From NCBI RefSeq assembly GCF_014840935.1, contig NZ_CP062005.1, forward strand, positions 62,001 through 126,000: DNA of 64,000 nucleotides, in the 5' to 3' direction. Both the position numbers and the translations under genes were made by a program. Positions 49,212 to 57,816 of the stretch are shown piece by piece. The DNA is from Halomonas sp. YLGW01. GTDB taxonomy: Bacteria; Pseudomonadota; Gammaproteobacteria; Pseudomonadales; Halomonadaceae. Every line of letters begins with the position of its first letter. The first letter of the stretch is position 1. Below the pieces are notes generated by a model that was not told the DNA's origin, ran no database searches, and saw only the letters and a program-made list of their open reading frames with translations.

Positions 49212-49325
49212 AAAAAAACGCCGCCCATTGGGGCGGCGAGAAGACCGTGACTAGCTTGATGAGGAGAAACCATGACAGGGAACCTGACATTCTCTGCATG
49301 GCGGGTGGCGCCTGGCGAGCGCCAC
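49212..49325 (-). ncRNA. candidate Fur-regulated small RNA (RyhB/PrrF-like architecture)
   Basis: On the minus strand an orphan Rho-independent terminator (stem CGCCGCCC/GGGCGGCG at 49219–49238, loop ATTG, seven T residues at 49212–49218) is preceded by about 90 nt and a sigma-70 promoter. A perfect 7-bp hairpin (GTGGCGC/GCGCCAC, 49305–49325) would form the 5' end right at the predicted start. The middle is pyrimidine-rich with an anti-Shine–Dalgarno stretch. No protein gene on this strand could use the terminator. The whole resembles iron-responsive Hfq-type small RNAs, but the sequence is not recognised. A 26-codon frame on the plus strand (49272–49352, with AGGAG) is a competing reading. 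Confidence 0.55.
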
Positions 49326-49331
49326 AATTCA

Positions 49332-49360
49332 AAGATAAGCATTCTCATTTGAGCGGTCAA
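49332..49360 (-). promoter_or_regulatory. sigma-70 promoter of the small RNA candidate
   Basis: On the minus strand TTGACC (49360–49355) and TATCTT (49337–49332) are separated by exactly 17 bp, giving a start near 49325, where the 5' hairpin begins. Confidence 0.65.
49333..49347 (-). promoter_or_regulatory. Fur-box-like site over the small RNA promoter
   Basis: TGAGAATGCTTATCT (minus strand) matches the 7-1-7 Fur dyad TGATAATNATTATCA at 12 of its 14 defined positions. It covers the -10 element and part of the spacer, so binding would block transcription when iron is plentiful. Confidence 0.55.
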
Positions 49361-49378
49361 GCGTAACGAGAATATTTT
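49349..49378 (+). promoter_or_regulatory. possible promoter of ldhA
   Basis: TTGAGC (49349–49354) and TATTTT (49373–49378) with 18 bp between lie 41 bp before the start codon. They overlap the -35 of the divergent small RNA promoter. Confidence 0.35.
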
Positions 49379-49418
49379 TCAATTAAGATCCTCGAGAAGG
49401 TGTCACAAGGAGGTGTCC

Positions 49419-50420
49419 GTGCTCCGCGTTGCCATGTTCAGTGCCCAGCCCTACGACCGGCGTTTCTTCACCGAGGCGGCCGCTGGCCGCGAGATCGCTC
49501 TGCAGTTCCACGAGGTCACCCTGACCCCCGATAGCGCCGTCCTGGCCCATGGGGCCGACGGAGTCTGTGCCTTCGTCAACGACCGCCTGGATGCCGAGGT
49601 GCTCGAGGCACTGGCAGTGCAGGGCGTGCGCTTCATCGCCCTGCGCTGTGCCGGCTTCAACAACGTGGGCCTGGCCGCCGCCGAGCGGCTGGGGCTGGCC
49701 GTGGCGCGGGTACCTGCCTACTCGCCGGAGGCGGTGGCCGAGCATGCCCTGGCGCTGCTGCTGACCCTCAACCGGCGCATCCATCGCGCCTTCAACCGGG
49801 TACGCGAGGGCAACTTCATGCTCGAGGGCCTGCTCGGCATGACACTCGCCGGCAAGACGGTGGGCCTGATCGGCACCGGGCGCATTGGCCTGGCCACGGC
49901 GCGCATCTTCCGCGGCTTCGGCTGTCGGCTGCTCGGCGAGGACCGCTATCCGAGCGAGGCCTTCACGACCCTGGGCGGGGAATATGTGTCGCGGGAGCGG
50001 CTGCTGGCGGAAAGCGACGTGATCAGCCTGCACTGTCCCCTCACCGACGACACCCGCTACCTGATCGACGAGGCGGCGCTTTCCCGGCTCAAACCCGGGG
50101 CGATCCTGATCAACACCTCTCGGGGCGGGCTGGTCGACACCCGAGCGGCGATCGCGGCGCTCAAGACCCGCCGCCTGGGGGGCCTGGCTATCGATGTCTA
50201 CGAGCAGGAGACCTCGCTGTTCTTCCGTGATCACTCCAGCGACATCATCGACGATGATATCTTCCAGCGCCTGACCACCTTCCCCAACGTGCTGATCACC
50301 GGCCACCAGGGCTTCTTCACCGCCGAGGCACTGACCGAGATCGCCGAGGTGACCCTCGACAACATCGAGGCGCTGGGTCGCGGTGAGCCCTGCCCCAACC
50401 GGGTCAGCCAGGAAGGCTGA
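49419..50420 (+). CDS. ldhA: D-lactate dehydrogenase (2-hydroxyacid dehydrogenase)
   Basis: The 333-residue enzyme interconverts pyruvate and D-lactate with NAD(H). The start resembles LdhA (MLRVAMFSAQPYDRRFF), the NAD site is GLIGTGRIGLATARIF, the substrate Arg is in ILINTSRGGLVDT and the catalytic His in ITGHQGFFTAEAL. I choose GTG 49419 because GGAGG is 5 nt before it; GTG 49413 overlaps that site. It is convergent with the AEC transporter. Confidence 0.92.
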   Translation: MLRVAMFSAQPYDRRFFTEAAAGREIALQFHEVTLTPDSAVLAHGADGVCAFVNDRLDAEVLEALAVQGVRFIALRCAGFNNVGLAAAERLGLAVARVPAYSPEAVAEHALALLLTLNRRIHRAFNRVREGNFMLEGLLGMTLAGKTVGLIGTGRIGLATARIFRGFGCRLLGEDRYPSEAFTTLGGEYVSRERLLAESDVISLHCPLTDDTRYLIDEAALSRLKPGAILINTSRGGLVDTRAAIAALKTRRLGGLAIDVYEQETSLFFRDHSSDIIDDDIFQRLTTFPNVLITGHQGFFTAEALTEIAEVTLDNIEALGRGEPCPNRVSQEG

Positions 50421-50435
50421 GGGGCGGGAGAAGGC

Positions 50436-51353
50436 CTAGGACAGCACCAGACCGAGCCACAGCGGCAGGGTCAGCATGGCCAGCAGGGTCTGGGCGGTGA
50501 TCAGCGCCGCCATCAGCTCGGCATCTCCGCCCAACTGGCGGGCCAGGATATAGGCCGAGGTAGCGGTGGGCAGGGCGGCGAACAGCAGCGCCACGTCGCG
50601 GCTGACCGGCGGCAGGCCCAGCAGCAGGGCGAGGCCCAGTACCAGCGCCGGCATCAGCGCCAGCTTGACCGCCGTGGCGGCCCAGACCCCGCGGGAGAGG
50701 CGCAGCAGGGCCTGGGGGCGCAGGGCCACCCCCACCGCCACCAACCCCAGTGGCAGGGCGGCCCGCCCCAGCAGGCCGACCGCCGCCTCGCTCCAGCCCG
50801 GCAGCCCGATCCCGGTCAGATTGAGCGTGATGCCGGCCAGGCAGGCCAGGATCAGCGGGTTGCGCGCCAGGGCGACGAGGCTCTTGCCGAGGCTCGAGGG
50901 GCCCAGGGTGCCGGCGGCGATGAAGGCCGCCACGCACAGCACATTGACCACCGGCACCATCAGCGCCACCGCCACGGCGGCCACCGTGGCGCCGGCGCTG
51001 CCGTGCAGGGCCGCGGCCCCGGCCACGCCGACATAGGTGTTGAAGCGCAGCGCGCCCTGAAAGGCCGAGGTGAAGGCCGGCAGGCCCAGCGAGAGCCAGG
51101 CCCGGCACCGCCACAGCAGCAGCGCGAAGATGAGCATCGCCCCCAGCAGCACGATCGCCAGGCGTACCACCGGCACCGCCCCGACCTCGGCTGTGGCGAG
51201 CGTCGCCACCAGCATCGCCGGGAACAGCAGGTGATAGATGAGCCCCTCGAGGCGGGACCAGAAATCGCCCCCGGGCAGGCGCGCCCAGCCCAGCAGCGCC
51301 CCGGTCAGAATCAGCAGGAACAGCGGTCCGAGTGCCTGTTCGACGCTGGTCAT
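50436..51353 (-). CDS. AEC family transporter
   Basis: The 305-residue product has about ten hydrophobic helices and the repeated inverted layout of auxin efflux carrier-type permeases, with PLFLLILTGALLGW at the start and YILARQLGGDAELMAALITAQT near the end. Bacterial members carry malate, malonate or other carboxylates. ATG 51353 is preceded by GGGAGAAACC. The stretch GGAGAAACCATGAC over this ribosome site is perfectly complementary to the small RNA candidate at 49212–49325. Confidence 0.87.
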   Translation of the reverse strand: MTSVEQALGPLFLLILTGALLGWARLPGGDFWSRLEGLIYHLLFPAMLVATLATAEVGAVPVVRLAIVLLGAMLIFALLLWRCRAWLSLGLPAFTSAFQGALRFNTYVGVAGAAALHGSAGATVAAVAVALMVPVVNVLCVAAFIAAGTLGPSSLGKSLVALARNPLILACLAGITLNLTGIGLPGWSEAAVGLLGRAALPLGLVAVGVALRPQALLRLSRGVWAATAVKLALMPALVLGLALLLGLPPVSRDVALLFAALPTATSAYILARQLGGDAELMAALITAQTLLAMLTLPLWLGLVLS

Positions 51354-51468
51354 GGTTTCTCCCTCATCCGTGTGGGTCGGCCTGCGACATTCCTGCTCAG
51401 GGCGCCAAGCGTAAATGCTGATAAGCTTACCCTTTAAGGCCCGCCGATGGAGTACTGCTTTCGCCGCC

Positions 51469-51978
51469 ATGACCCCTTCCCCTCATGCCCAGGACGATGA
51501 CGCGCCGCGCTCGCCGCTGCTCAACCTGCTGATCATGGTCACGCTAGTGACCGTGGTGGTGGCCTGCTGGTATCTGCTGGACTACTACCTGCGCGACAGT
51601 CGGGATGACGTGACCTGGTACCCGCCAACCGGTGCCTGCGACCTGCGCGAGGGACCCTGCGAGGCCAACCTGGGGCTGGGGGCACGGCTGGTGTTCGGGG
51701 TCGGCGGCGAACTCTCCCCGCTGACCCCGCTGCCGCTCACCGTGGCCGTAGAGGGCGTCGAGGCCGAGGCGGTCACGGTCGAGTTCGTGGGGCGCAACAT
51801 GCCCATGGGACTGCACCGCTTTCCGCTCAAGGACGTGGGGCCCGGCACCTTCGTGGGAGAGGGGCAGATCGGCCTGTGCACCGAGGCGGTGATGCCCTGG
51901 CGGGCTCAGGTGGTGGTCGAGACCGACTCGGCACGCCTGGGCAGCTGGTTCGACTTCGAGGTGGCACGGAGGCGCTGA
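51469..51978 (+). CDS. hypothetical single-pass membrane protein
   Basis: The 169-residue product has one N-terminal membrane helix (about 17–40) and a periplasmic beta-rich domain with two Cys in CDLREGPCEA and a third in LCTEA. The segment RNMPMGLHRFPLKDVGPGTFVG suggests the FixH/YtkA-like fold used near copper or cytochrome oxidase assembly, but this is uncertain. The start is also uncertain: ATG 51415 and 51469 are both open and neither has a strong ribosome site. It is divergent from the AEC gene. Confidence 0.6.
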   Translation: MTPSPHAQDDDAPRSPLLNLLIMVTLVTVVVACWYLLDYYLRDSRDDVTWYPPTGACDLREGPCEANLGLGARLVFGVGGELSPLTPLPLTVAVEGVEAEAVTVEFVGRNMPMGLHRFPLKDVGPGTFVGEGQIGLCTEAVMPWRAQVVVETDSARLGSWFDFEVARRR

Positions 51979-52170
51979 CAGGACGCCTAGGGTGTAGCGC
52001 CCGAGAGGGCATCATCGCGGCGCCGCTGATCGAGGCCCTGCTGCTCGAGGTCTGGCATGGTGAGCCTGACAGCGGCCGAGGCCGCCCGAGCGATCGAGTG
52101 TTCGCCCTATGACGACGGGTCGCCCAGGGCGGCCCGTCGTCATTTCAGGTAGGCCATGGCAGCGTGCGGT

Positions 52171-53274
52171 TCAGCGCTCGGTTTCTGCGCTGTCGGTCTG
52201 GGCGGTACCGGAGTGGTCAGTCTCGGCCTGGCCGCTGAGCCGATGCACCATGCCCATCAGCCCCTGGAGCTGCTCGCCGGCTCGGCTGTCATGGCGAGGC
52301 TCGGGCTGCCAGAGACTCTCCTCGTAGCCCCACCAGTCCCAGCACCCCTGCGGGTTGGCGAGACTCGACGTGGCCTGGGGGTAGAGCACCACCAGACGGT
52401 TGGCCGCCGCCCAGCGGTTGAGCCCCGACCGGCGCACGAAGGCCTCCCCGATGGCCTCGGCGTGCATCTGGCAGCCGTGCAGTACCACCACCAGGCCACA
52501 GGGTGCGCCTTCCTCGCAGGCCTTGGGTACATAGAGGAAGCCCTGTTCGGCCATGTCGTCGTCGAACGCCGTCTGGTCGAACGTCCAAAGCATGCCGCTA
52601 GCGGTATCGTCGGGTGTCTTCAGGTCTTCATACAGCCAGGAGAGGGCCTCGCCGGCACCATCGATGCCGCAGTCGAGCAGGTAGGGCGCGCCTCCCTCCC
52701 GGCAGTCGGCGAGCGGGGGCAGTGCGTCCTCGGCGGTGACCTCGGGCAGCGTGCCGGCATCGACCGGCCAGCCGTGACCGGCCTCGTCCTGGCGCACGAC
52801 CTTCAGCTGTGTTTCGGGGTCGGCCAGCCAGCCCCGGTACTGCGCGGCGAGCCTCTCGCCAAGGGCAGGAGCCACGGTGGCATCCGCCTCGCCATGCCAG
52901 AGATAGACCCGCTGCTCGCCTAGGGACGCGGCGCTGCCGACCAGGCTCTCCTCGCGGTAGGCCGCCAGGCGCTCCTCCAGCGCATCACGCTCGGGCAGGC
53001 CGCGCCGGGTGGCCATGCACTGGCCGAGGGCGCGACTCAGCTCGCCCCGGGCGCAGCCCCAGGGGCCGGCGGCGAACACGGCGAGACCCTGGAAGCGTTC
53101 GGGGTGCGCCACGGCGAGCTGGGTGGCCATGTAGCCGCCAGAGGAGATGCCCATTACGCTGATGGCGGCGGGATCGAGGGTGAGAACCGGAAGGGGAGAG
53201 GGGGAGTCGTTGGCGGCCAGCGCCGGGCCCGAGAGGCCCAGCGCCAGTGCGGCCGCGAGGGAGACCGTCTTCAT
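52171..53274 (-). CDS. exported PHB depolymerase-like esterase
   Basis: The 367-residue product begins with a 20-residue signal peptide (cleavage after ALA) and has an alpha/beta-hydrolase fold. The nucleophile lies in VMGISSGGYMATQLA, the acid in WHGEADATV and the His in DEAGHGWP. CDS length and motifs fit the polyhydroxybutyrate depolymerase/esterase group, with CG and CxxC pairs probably in disulfides. No separate substrate-binding domain is seen, so it may act on short-chain PHB or on other polyesters. It starts 7 bp after the FKBP gene and is probably cotranscribed with it. Confidence 0.83.
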   Translation of the reverse strand: MKTVSLAAALALGLSGPALAANDSPSPLPVLTLDPAAISVMGISSGGYMATQLAVAHPERFQGLAVFAAGPWGCARGELSRALGQCMATRRGLPERDALEERLAAYREESLVGSAASLGEQRVYLWHGEADATVAPALGERLAAQYRGWLADPETQLKVVRQDEAGHGWPVDAGTLPEVTAEDALPPLADCREGGAPYLLDCGIDGAGEALSWLYEDLKTPDDTASGMLWTFDQTAFDDDMAEQGFLYVPKACEEGAPCGLVVVLHGCQMHAEAIGEAFVRRSGLNRWAAANRLVVLYPQATSSLANPQGCWDWWGYEESLWQPEPRHDSRAGEQLQGLMGMVHRLSGQAETDHSGTAQTDSAETER

Positions 53275-53281
53275 CGCGCCA

Positions 53282-53977
53282 TCAGGAGTCGGCGGCGTCG
53301 ACGTCGAGCAGCTCGACCTTGAAGATCAGGGCCTCGTTGGGGCCGATGGGGCCCTGGCCGCGGCTGCCGTAGGCGAGATCGGCCGGGATGTAGACCATCC
53401 AGCTGTCGCCGACACTCATCATCTTCAGGGCTTCCTGCCAGCCCGGGATGACCTGGCCGACCTGGAAGCTGACCGGCTCGCCGCGCTCGTAGGAGCTGTC
53501 GAAGACGGTGTCGTCGAGCAGCTTGCCTTCGTAGTGCACCTTGACGGTATCACCGGCACTCGGGGTGGCGCCGTCACCGGCTTCCAGCACCTTGTACTGC
53601 AGGCCGGAGTCGGTGGTGGTGACGCCGTCCTTCTCGGCGTTCTCGGCCAGGAACTGCTGGCCGGCTTCCAGGTTGGCGGTGGCCGCGGCCTGGGCGGATT
53701 CCTGACGCTTGGCCATGGCCTGCTGCTGGAACTGCTGCAGCGACTGCGCCATCGCCTCCTCGCTCATGGCGAGATCGTCGCCGGCGTAGACATCCTCGAG
53801 GGCCTGGGTGAAGGCCTCGAGATCGAGATCCTCGACGTCCTGTACCAGGCTCTGGCCCAGGGTCACGCCCAGGCTGTAGCCGAGCTTGGCGTCGTCGGTC
53901 TCGGGGGCGGCCAGGGCATAGGGCGCGGCTGCGGTCAGCAGGGCGCCGAGCGTGGCGGCTTTCACCAGTGTCTTCAT
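53282..53977 (-). CDS. periplasmic FKBP-type peptidyl-prolyl isomerase (FkpA-like)
   Basis: The 231-residue folding catalyst has a 23-residue signal peptide and a helical dimerisation domain (about 30–125, with KLGYSLGVTLGQSLVQD). A C-terminal FKBP domain (about 135–228) carries VKVHYEGKLLDDTVFDSS, FQVGQVIPGWQEAL and the AYG motif. ATG 53977 follows AAGGA; the 36-codon open frame upstream is Arg/Pro-rich and rejected. The esterase gene follows directly, so the two exported proteins may be linked. Confidence 0.92.
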   Translation of the reverse strand: MKTLVKAATLGALLTAAAPYALAAPETDDAKLGYSLGVTLGQSLVQDVEDLDLEAFTQALEDVYAGDDLAMSEEAMAQSLQQFQQQAMAKRQESAQAAATANLEAGQQFLAENAEKDGVTTTDSGLQYKVLEAGDGATPSAGDTVKVHYEGKLLDDTVFDSSYERGEPVSFQVGQVIPGWQEALKMMSVGDSWMVYIPADLAYGSRGQGPIGPNEALIFKVELLDVDAADS

Positions 53978-54057
53978 GAAGGGTCCTTGCAGTCTTGAGG
54001 ATGGATACCGAACCCCTCGGACTCTACCAAGCCTGATCGGGTTCCGCATCCAGTGGA

Positions 54058-54082
54058 AGGGGCGGCGGGCGGCGGGCGGCGG
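54058..54082. repeat. GGGCGGC short tandem repeat
   Basis: Three to four copies of GGGCGGC run just upstream of the FKBP gene and end before the 17-bp array. Confidence 0.7.
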
Positions 54083-54099
54083 CACAGGGGCAGGCCAGC

Positions 54100-54167
54100 C
54101 ACCAGGTTAGGCCCGTCACTAGGTTAGGCCCGTCACCAGGTTAGGCCCGTCACCAGGTTAGGCCCGA
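54100..54167. repeat. four 17-bp tandem units beside the teaD stop codon
   Basis: CACCAGGTTAGGCCCGT is repeated four times with two single-base differences and ends 5 bp from the teaD stop (54173–54175). The unit resembles the last teaD codons on the minus strand (ACCCTGGTG). Confidence 0.95.
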
Positions 54168-54172
54168 CGGCG

Positions 54173-54613
54173 TCAGACCACCAGGGTCGGGCAATGAGCC
54201 TGACTGGCCACCCGCTGGGAGACGCTGCCGAGGAAGGAGGCGCTCTTCTCGCCGCCGGTGCCCTGGGAGCCGATCACGATCAGGTCCACCTGGCGCTTCT
54301 TGGCGAAGCGCACGATGGTGCTAGACGGGCGCCCGCCCTTGACGAAGGCGCGGACCTCGCCGGCCCCCATCTCGAGGGCTCGGTTCTTGGCATCCACGGC
54401 GACCTCGGAGGCATATTCCTTAAGGGCATCGTCGGGCAGGTCCAGCCTGGCCGGGCGGACCATCGACAGCGACGCCTCGATCAGGCTGTGATGCTTGAAC
54501 ACGCACAGCACATAGAGCTCGGCGCCGGTGAGCTTGGCGAGCTCCACGGCCCTGACCAGCGCCTCGAGGGCGCCTCGCGAGCCGTCGACCGGGACCAGAA
54601 TCTTCTTGAACAT
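54173..54613 (-). CDS. teaD: universal stress protein, TeaD-like
   Basis: The 146-residue UspA-fold protein keeps the ATP-binding motif [21 protein letters not shown]. Its place right after teaC (22 bp) matches teaD of Halomonas elongata, an ATP-binding protein that regulates TeaABC transport. The product starts [12 protein letters not shown] as usual. The stop lies next to a 17-bp tandem repeat. Confidence 0.9.
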   Translation of the reverse strand: MFKKILVPVDGSRGALEALVRAVELAKLTGAELYVLCVFKHHSLIEASLSMVRPARLDLPDDALKEYASEVAVDAKNRALEMGAGEVRAFVKGGRPSSTIVRFAKKRQVDLIVIGSQGTGGEKSASFLGSVSQRVASQAHCPTLVV

Positions 54614-54635
54614 GGCGGTATTCCCTCCGTCAGGG

Positions 54636-55922
54636 TCAGTCGGCGAAGGCGATATCGCGCAGGAACAGGGCGATCTGCGGGAACATAATCAGCAGGGCCG
54701 CCGCCAGGATCAGGATGAAGATGAAGGGGGGCGTCCCCTTGATCACATCCAGATAGGGCCGCTTGAAGATGGCGATGGCGGTGAAGATGTCGCAGCCGAA
54801 GGGCGGTGTCGCCGAGCCGATGGCCACCTGCAGGGTGATCAGGATGCCGACCAGGACCGGGTCGAGGCCGGTGCTCTCGATCGCCGGGGCGAAGATCGGC
54901 GTCAACACCAGGATCACCACGATCGGGTCGACGAACATGCAGGCGACGAAGAAGGCGATGCAGATGGCGATCAGCACCCCGGTGGGGCCGGCCTCGTTGA
55001 TGCCCACCGACTCGAGGATCGCCTGGGGAATCTGCGCGAAGGAGATGATCCAGGAGAAGCCGTTGCCGACCCCGACCAGGATGAACACCACGGCGGTGAT
55101 CAGGCCGGTGGACTTGGCGATGGTGTAGATGTCGAAAAGCTTCAGCGAGCGGAAGATCACGAATTCCAGCAGCACCGCATAGAGCACACAGGCCGCAGCG
55201 GCCTCGGTGGGGCTGAAGACGCCACCATAGATGCCGCCGACGATGATCACCGGGAAGCCCAGCGGCCAGAGGGCCTGCTGAACGGCACTCAGCCGCTCGC
55301 GCCAGGTGGCGCGTGGCTCGGTGGGCACGTCCTTGATCACCGCATAGAGCACGCAGTAGAGCGAGAACATCAAAAGGATCAGCAGGCCCGGGCCGATGCC
55401 GGCGATAAACAGTTCACCGATCGAGGTACCCGAGATGACGCCGTAGATGATCATGCCGATGCTCGGCGGGATCAGGAAGGCGATGTCACTGGCGTTGATG
55501 ATCAGGGCCAGGGTGAAGGAATCCGAGTAGCCGGCCTTGAGCATCTTGGGGCGCAGCGGCGAGCCGACCGCCACCACCGTGGCCTGGGTCGAGCCCGAGA
55601 CGGCGCCGAAGAGCGTACAGGAGGCGGCGGTGCTGACCGCGAGCCCGCCCTTGATGTGGCCGATGAAGGACATGACCATGGCGATCAGCCGGTTCGCCGA
55701 CTGCCCCCGGGTCATGATGTCGGCGGCCAGGATGAACATCGGCACGGCAATCAGCGAGGCCGGACGGATTCCCGCCAGCATCTGCTGGATGAAGGTCTCC
55801 ATCTGCCCGAAACCGTTGAACATCATGAAGAAACCGATGACGGCCGCGGTAATCAGCGGGATCATCATCGGGAAGCCCAGCAATAGCAGGGCTATCATGG
55901 TCGATACCATTATTGTCGTCAT
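54636..55922 (-). CDS. teaC: ectoine TRAP transporter, large permease
   Basis: The 428-residue DctM-type subunit has 11–12 membrane helices and motifs of the family ([37 protein letters not shown]). With TeaB it forms the sodium-driven pore that imports ectoine and hydroxyectoine caught by TeaA. It starts 27 bp after teaB on the minus strand and is followed by teaD. Confidence 0.93.
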   Translation of the reverse strand: MTTIMVSTMIALLLLGFPMMIPLITAAVIGFFMMFNGFGQMETFIQQMLAGIRPASLIAVPMFILAADIMTRGQSANRLIAMVMSFIGHIKGGLAVSTAASCTLFGAVSGSTQATVVAVGSPLRPKMLKAGYSDSFTLALIINASDIAFLIPPSIGMIIYGVISGTSIGELFIAGIGPGLLILLMFSLYCVLYAVIKDVPTEPRATWRERLSAVQQALWPLGFPVIIVGGIYGGVFSPTEAAAACVLYAVLLEFVIFRSLKLFDIYTIAKSTGLITAVVFILVGVGNGFSWIISFAQIPQAILESVGINEAGPTGVLIAICIAFFVACMFVDPIVVILVLTPIFAPAIESTGLDPVLVGILITLQVAIGSATPPFGCDIFTAIAIFKRPYLDVIKGTPPFIFILILAAALLIMFPQIALFLRDIAFAD

Positions 55923-55949
55923 CGCGCGCTCCTGCGAGTTAGCCCTGTG

Positions 55950-56525
55950 TCAGACTTCCGTTTCCGTGTCCTTGTACCCGTCCACCACCGAGGTCGAGAG
56001 GTAGACGTCCCGCGTGCGGAAGTTCTTGATGCCGGTCAGGAGATATTGGATGCCGGTGATCAGAAAGCCGATCGGCACCCAGATGTAGATGATGAAGATG
56101 GGAAAGCCCAGGGCGGGCAGGATGCGCCCCTTGCCGTAGAGATCGATGATGTAGAGCACCGAATAGTAGAGCAGGAAGAACATCACCAGGGCGGTGAAGA
56201 ACGAGATGCCGATCATCAGCGCCTTGCGGCCGCCCACGGGCAGGGCGTCATAGATCGCCGACATGCGAATATGCCGGCCATGACGGGCCGCATAGCCGAT
56301 CCCGGCGAAGGTGATCATGATGATCAGGATGCGATTGATCTCGCCGGAGAAGAAGATGCTCTCGCCGAACACGAAACGGCCGACCACGTTGGCCACGGTA
56401 TTGATCGCCATCAGCAGGACGCCGAGGGCCAGGATGACGGCCTCCAGGCGGCTGATGCCGGTATCGATCAGGCCCAGTACTCCGGGAAGCCCGGAGGTAT
56501 AGGCTCTTTCTTCCTCGTCGGACAT
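55950..56525 (-). CDS. teaB: ectoine TRAP transporter, small permease
   Basis: The 191-residue DctQ-type subunit has four hydrophobic helices and the motif RHGRHIRMSAIYDALP typical of the family. ATG 56525 follows AAGGGAG; the open frame further upstream lies in the leader hairpin region. It is the second gene of teaABCD and overlaps no neighbour. Confidence 0.92.
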   Translation of the reverse strand: MSDEEERAYTSGLPGVLGLIDTGISRLEAVILALGVLLMAINTVANVVGRFVFGESIFFSGEINRILIIMITFAGIGYAARHGRHIRMSAIYDALPVGGRKALMIGISFFTALVMFFLLYYSVLYIIDLYGKGRILPALGFPIFIIYIWVPIGFLITGIQYLLTGIKNFRTRDVYLSTSVVDGYKDTETEV

Positions 56526-56649
56526 GCACACACTCCCTTGAACGGGTTCCCCGAATCCAGGCGCCCCTTGCGTCAGGCTACAAGAAACCCGCCTCGGCGG
56601 TAGCGACCTGATCTCAACGCTGGGTGTACGTTGGGGAAGCGGAAACAAC

Positions 56650-56675
56650 AAGGGGGCAGCCGTGGCCGCCCCCTT
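56650..56675 (-). promoter_or_regulatory. hairpin between teaA and teaB
   Basis: On the minus strand AAGGGGGCGGCC pairs with GGCTGCCCCCTT, followed by TTGTTGTTT. It lies 22 bp past teaA and probably keeps TeaA in excess over the pore subunits. Confidence 0.65.
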
Positions 56676-56696
56676 GGCGTGGTGAGATCTGATCTC

Positions 56697-57710
56697 TTAT
56701 TCCTTGACGGCCTCGAGATCGGCGTGGAACTGCTCGAGCAGTGCCTTGCCGCCGTCGCCGGTCATCTTGATGAAGGCTTCCTCGACCTGCGGGGCGCGTT
56801 CCTTGAAGGCGGCGATTTCCTCATCGGTGAGGCGGGTCACGGTGACCTTGTCGGATGCGGCCTGAATCTTCTCGAGCGAGGCGTCGGCGAGGCCCTGAAT
56901 GTGCTCGATGGTCTTGGCGTAGGCAGCGTCCTTGGCGTTCTGCACCAGGGTCTTGTCTTCTTCGGAGAGATCTTCGTAGAAGTCCTGGTTGGCCATCATG
57001 GCGGTAGTGAACCAGCCGTGACCGGTGAAGATCAGGTTCGGCGAGACCTCATACAGGCCACCGGACTCGATCCAGAAGATCGGGTTTTCCTGGCCGTCGA
57101 TGATACCGGTCTGCAGGGCACCGTAGACCTCGCCCCAGGGCAGCGGCGTCGGCGTGGCGCCGAAGGCGCTGTAGGTCTCCGACAGCAGCGGGTTGGTCAT
57201 CACGCGGATCTTCTTGTTGTCGAAGTCCTCCGGCGTGCGGATCGGCTCGTCGGCGGTGACCACCATCTCGCCTTCCGGGTACATCTGCAAAAGCTCGAGG
57301 CCCTGTTCGGCATAGAGCTCCGGGAACATCTCGTTGATGGCCTTGCTCTCGTCGAAGAACTCGAGCACCTGCCCCATGTCGGTGGGCATCAGGTAGGGGA
57401 TGAAGAAGATCTGCGCTTCCGGGATCAGCGAGCCGGTGAAGCCGGGCGACTGGTTGACGAACTGCAGGATGCCGTTCTGGGTCTGCTCCATGATGTCGTC
57501 GGACTCGCCGAGCTCACCGAAGCGATAGATCTGCAGGCTGTGATCGGAATTGGCTTCGATGTAGTCCTTGAAGGCCACGGCGAAGACGTCCTGCACATCG
57601 CCTTCATATTCCTCGTGTGCATAGCGCCAGTTGTCGGCGAGGGCCGCGGTGGACAGCCCAAGCATCAGCGCGCCCACACTGGCAGTAGTCAGCAGTTGTT
57701 GCACCTTCAT
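56697..57710 (-). CDS. teaA: ectoine/hydroxyectoine-binding periplasmic protein of the TRAP transporter
   Basis: The 337-residue DctP-type receptor has a 25-residue signal peptide (cleavage after ALA). As I recall it, the sequence matches Halomonas elongata TeaA across long stretches (NWRYAHEEYEGDVQDVFA, GELGESDDIMEQTQNG, FFIPYLMPTDMGQ, PLPWGEVYGALQTGIIDGQ). It captures ectoines for osmotic balance. I use the second ATG (57710) because AAGGGG lies 10 nt before it; the ATG three codons earlier is too close. It is the first gene of the operon. Confidence 0.94.
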   Translation of the reverse strand: MKVQQLLTTASVGALMLGLSTAALADNWRYAHEEYEGDVQDVFAVAFKDYIEANSDHSLQIYRFGELGESDDIMEQTQNGILQFVNQSPGFTGSLIPEAQIFFIPYLMPTDMGQVLEFFDESKAINEMFPELYAEQGLELLQMYPEGEMVVTADEPIRTPEDFDNKKIRVMTNPLLSETYSAFGATPTPLPWGEVYGALQTGIIDGQENPIFWIESGGLYEVSPNLIFTGHGWFTTAMMANQDFYEDLSEEDKTLVQNAKDAAYAKTIEHIQGLADASLEKIQAASDKVTVTRLTDEEIAAFKERAPQVEEAFIKMTGDGGKALLEQFHADLEAVKE

Positions 57711-57816
57711 TGTTGTCATCCCCTTAGCCAAGGCTTGGCGTTGGATTGGTCGTAGCATTCGACCGTAACATTCAGCCGTAACACGGCGAATTTAATAAGG
57801 TCTTCCTACTAAAACA

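Noticed and set aside
49272-49352. 26-codon plus-strand peptide with AGGAG and ATG
   Set aside because: It lies wholly antisense to the small RNA candidate, and its ribosome site is simply the complement of that RNA's anti-Shine–Dalgarno stretch. No plus-strand promoter precedes it closely. It remains a possible alternative as an ldhA leader peptide.
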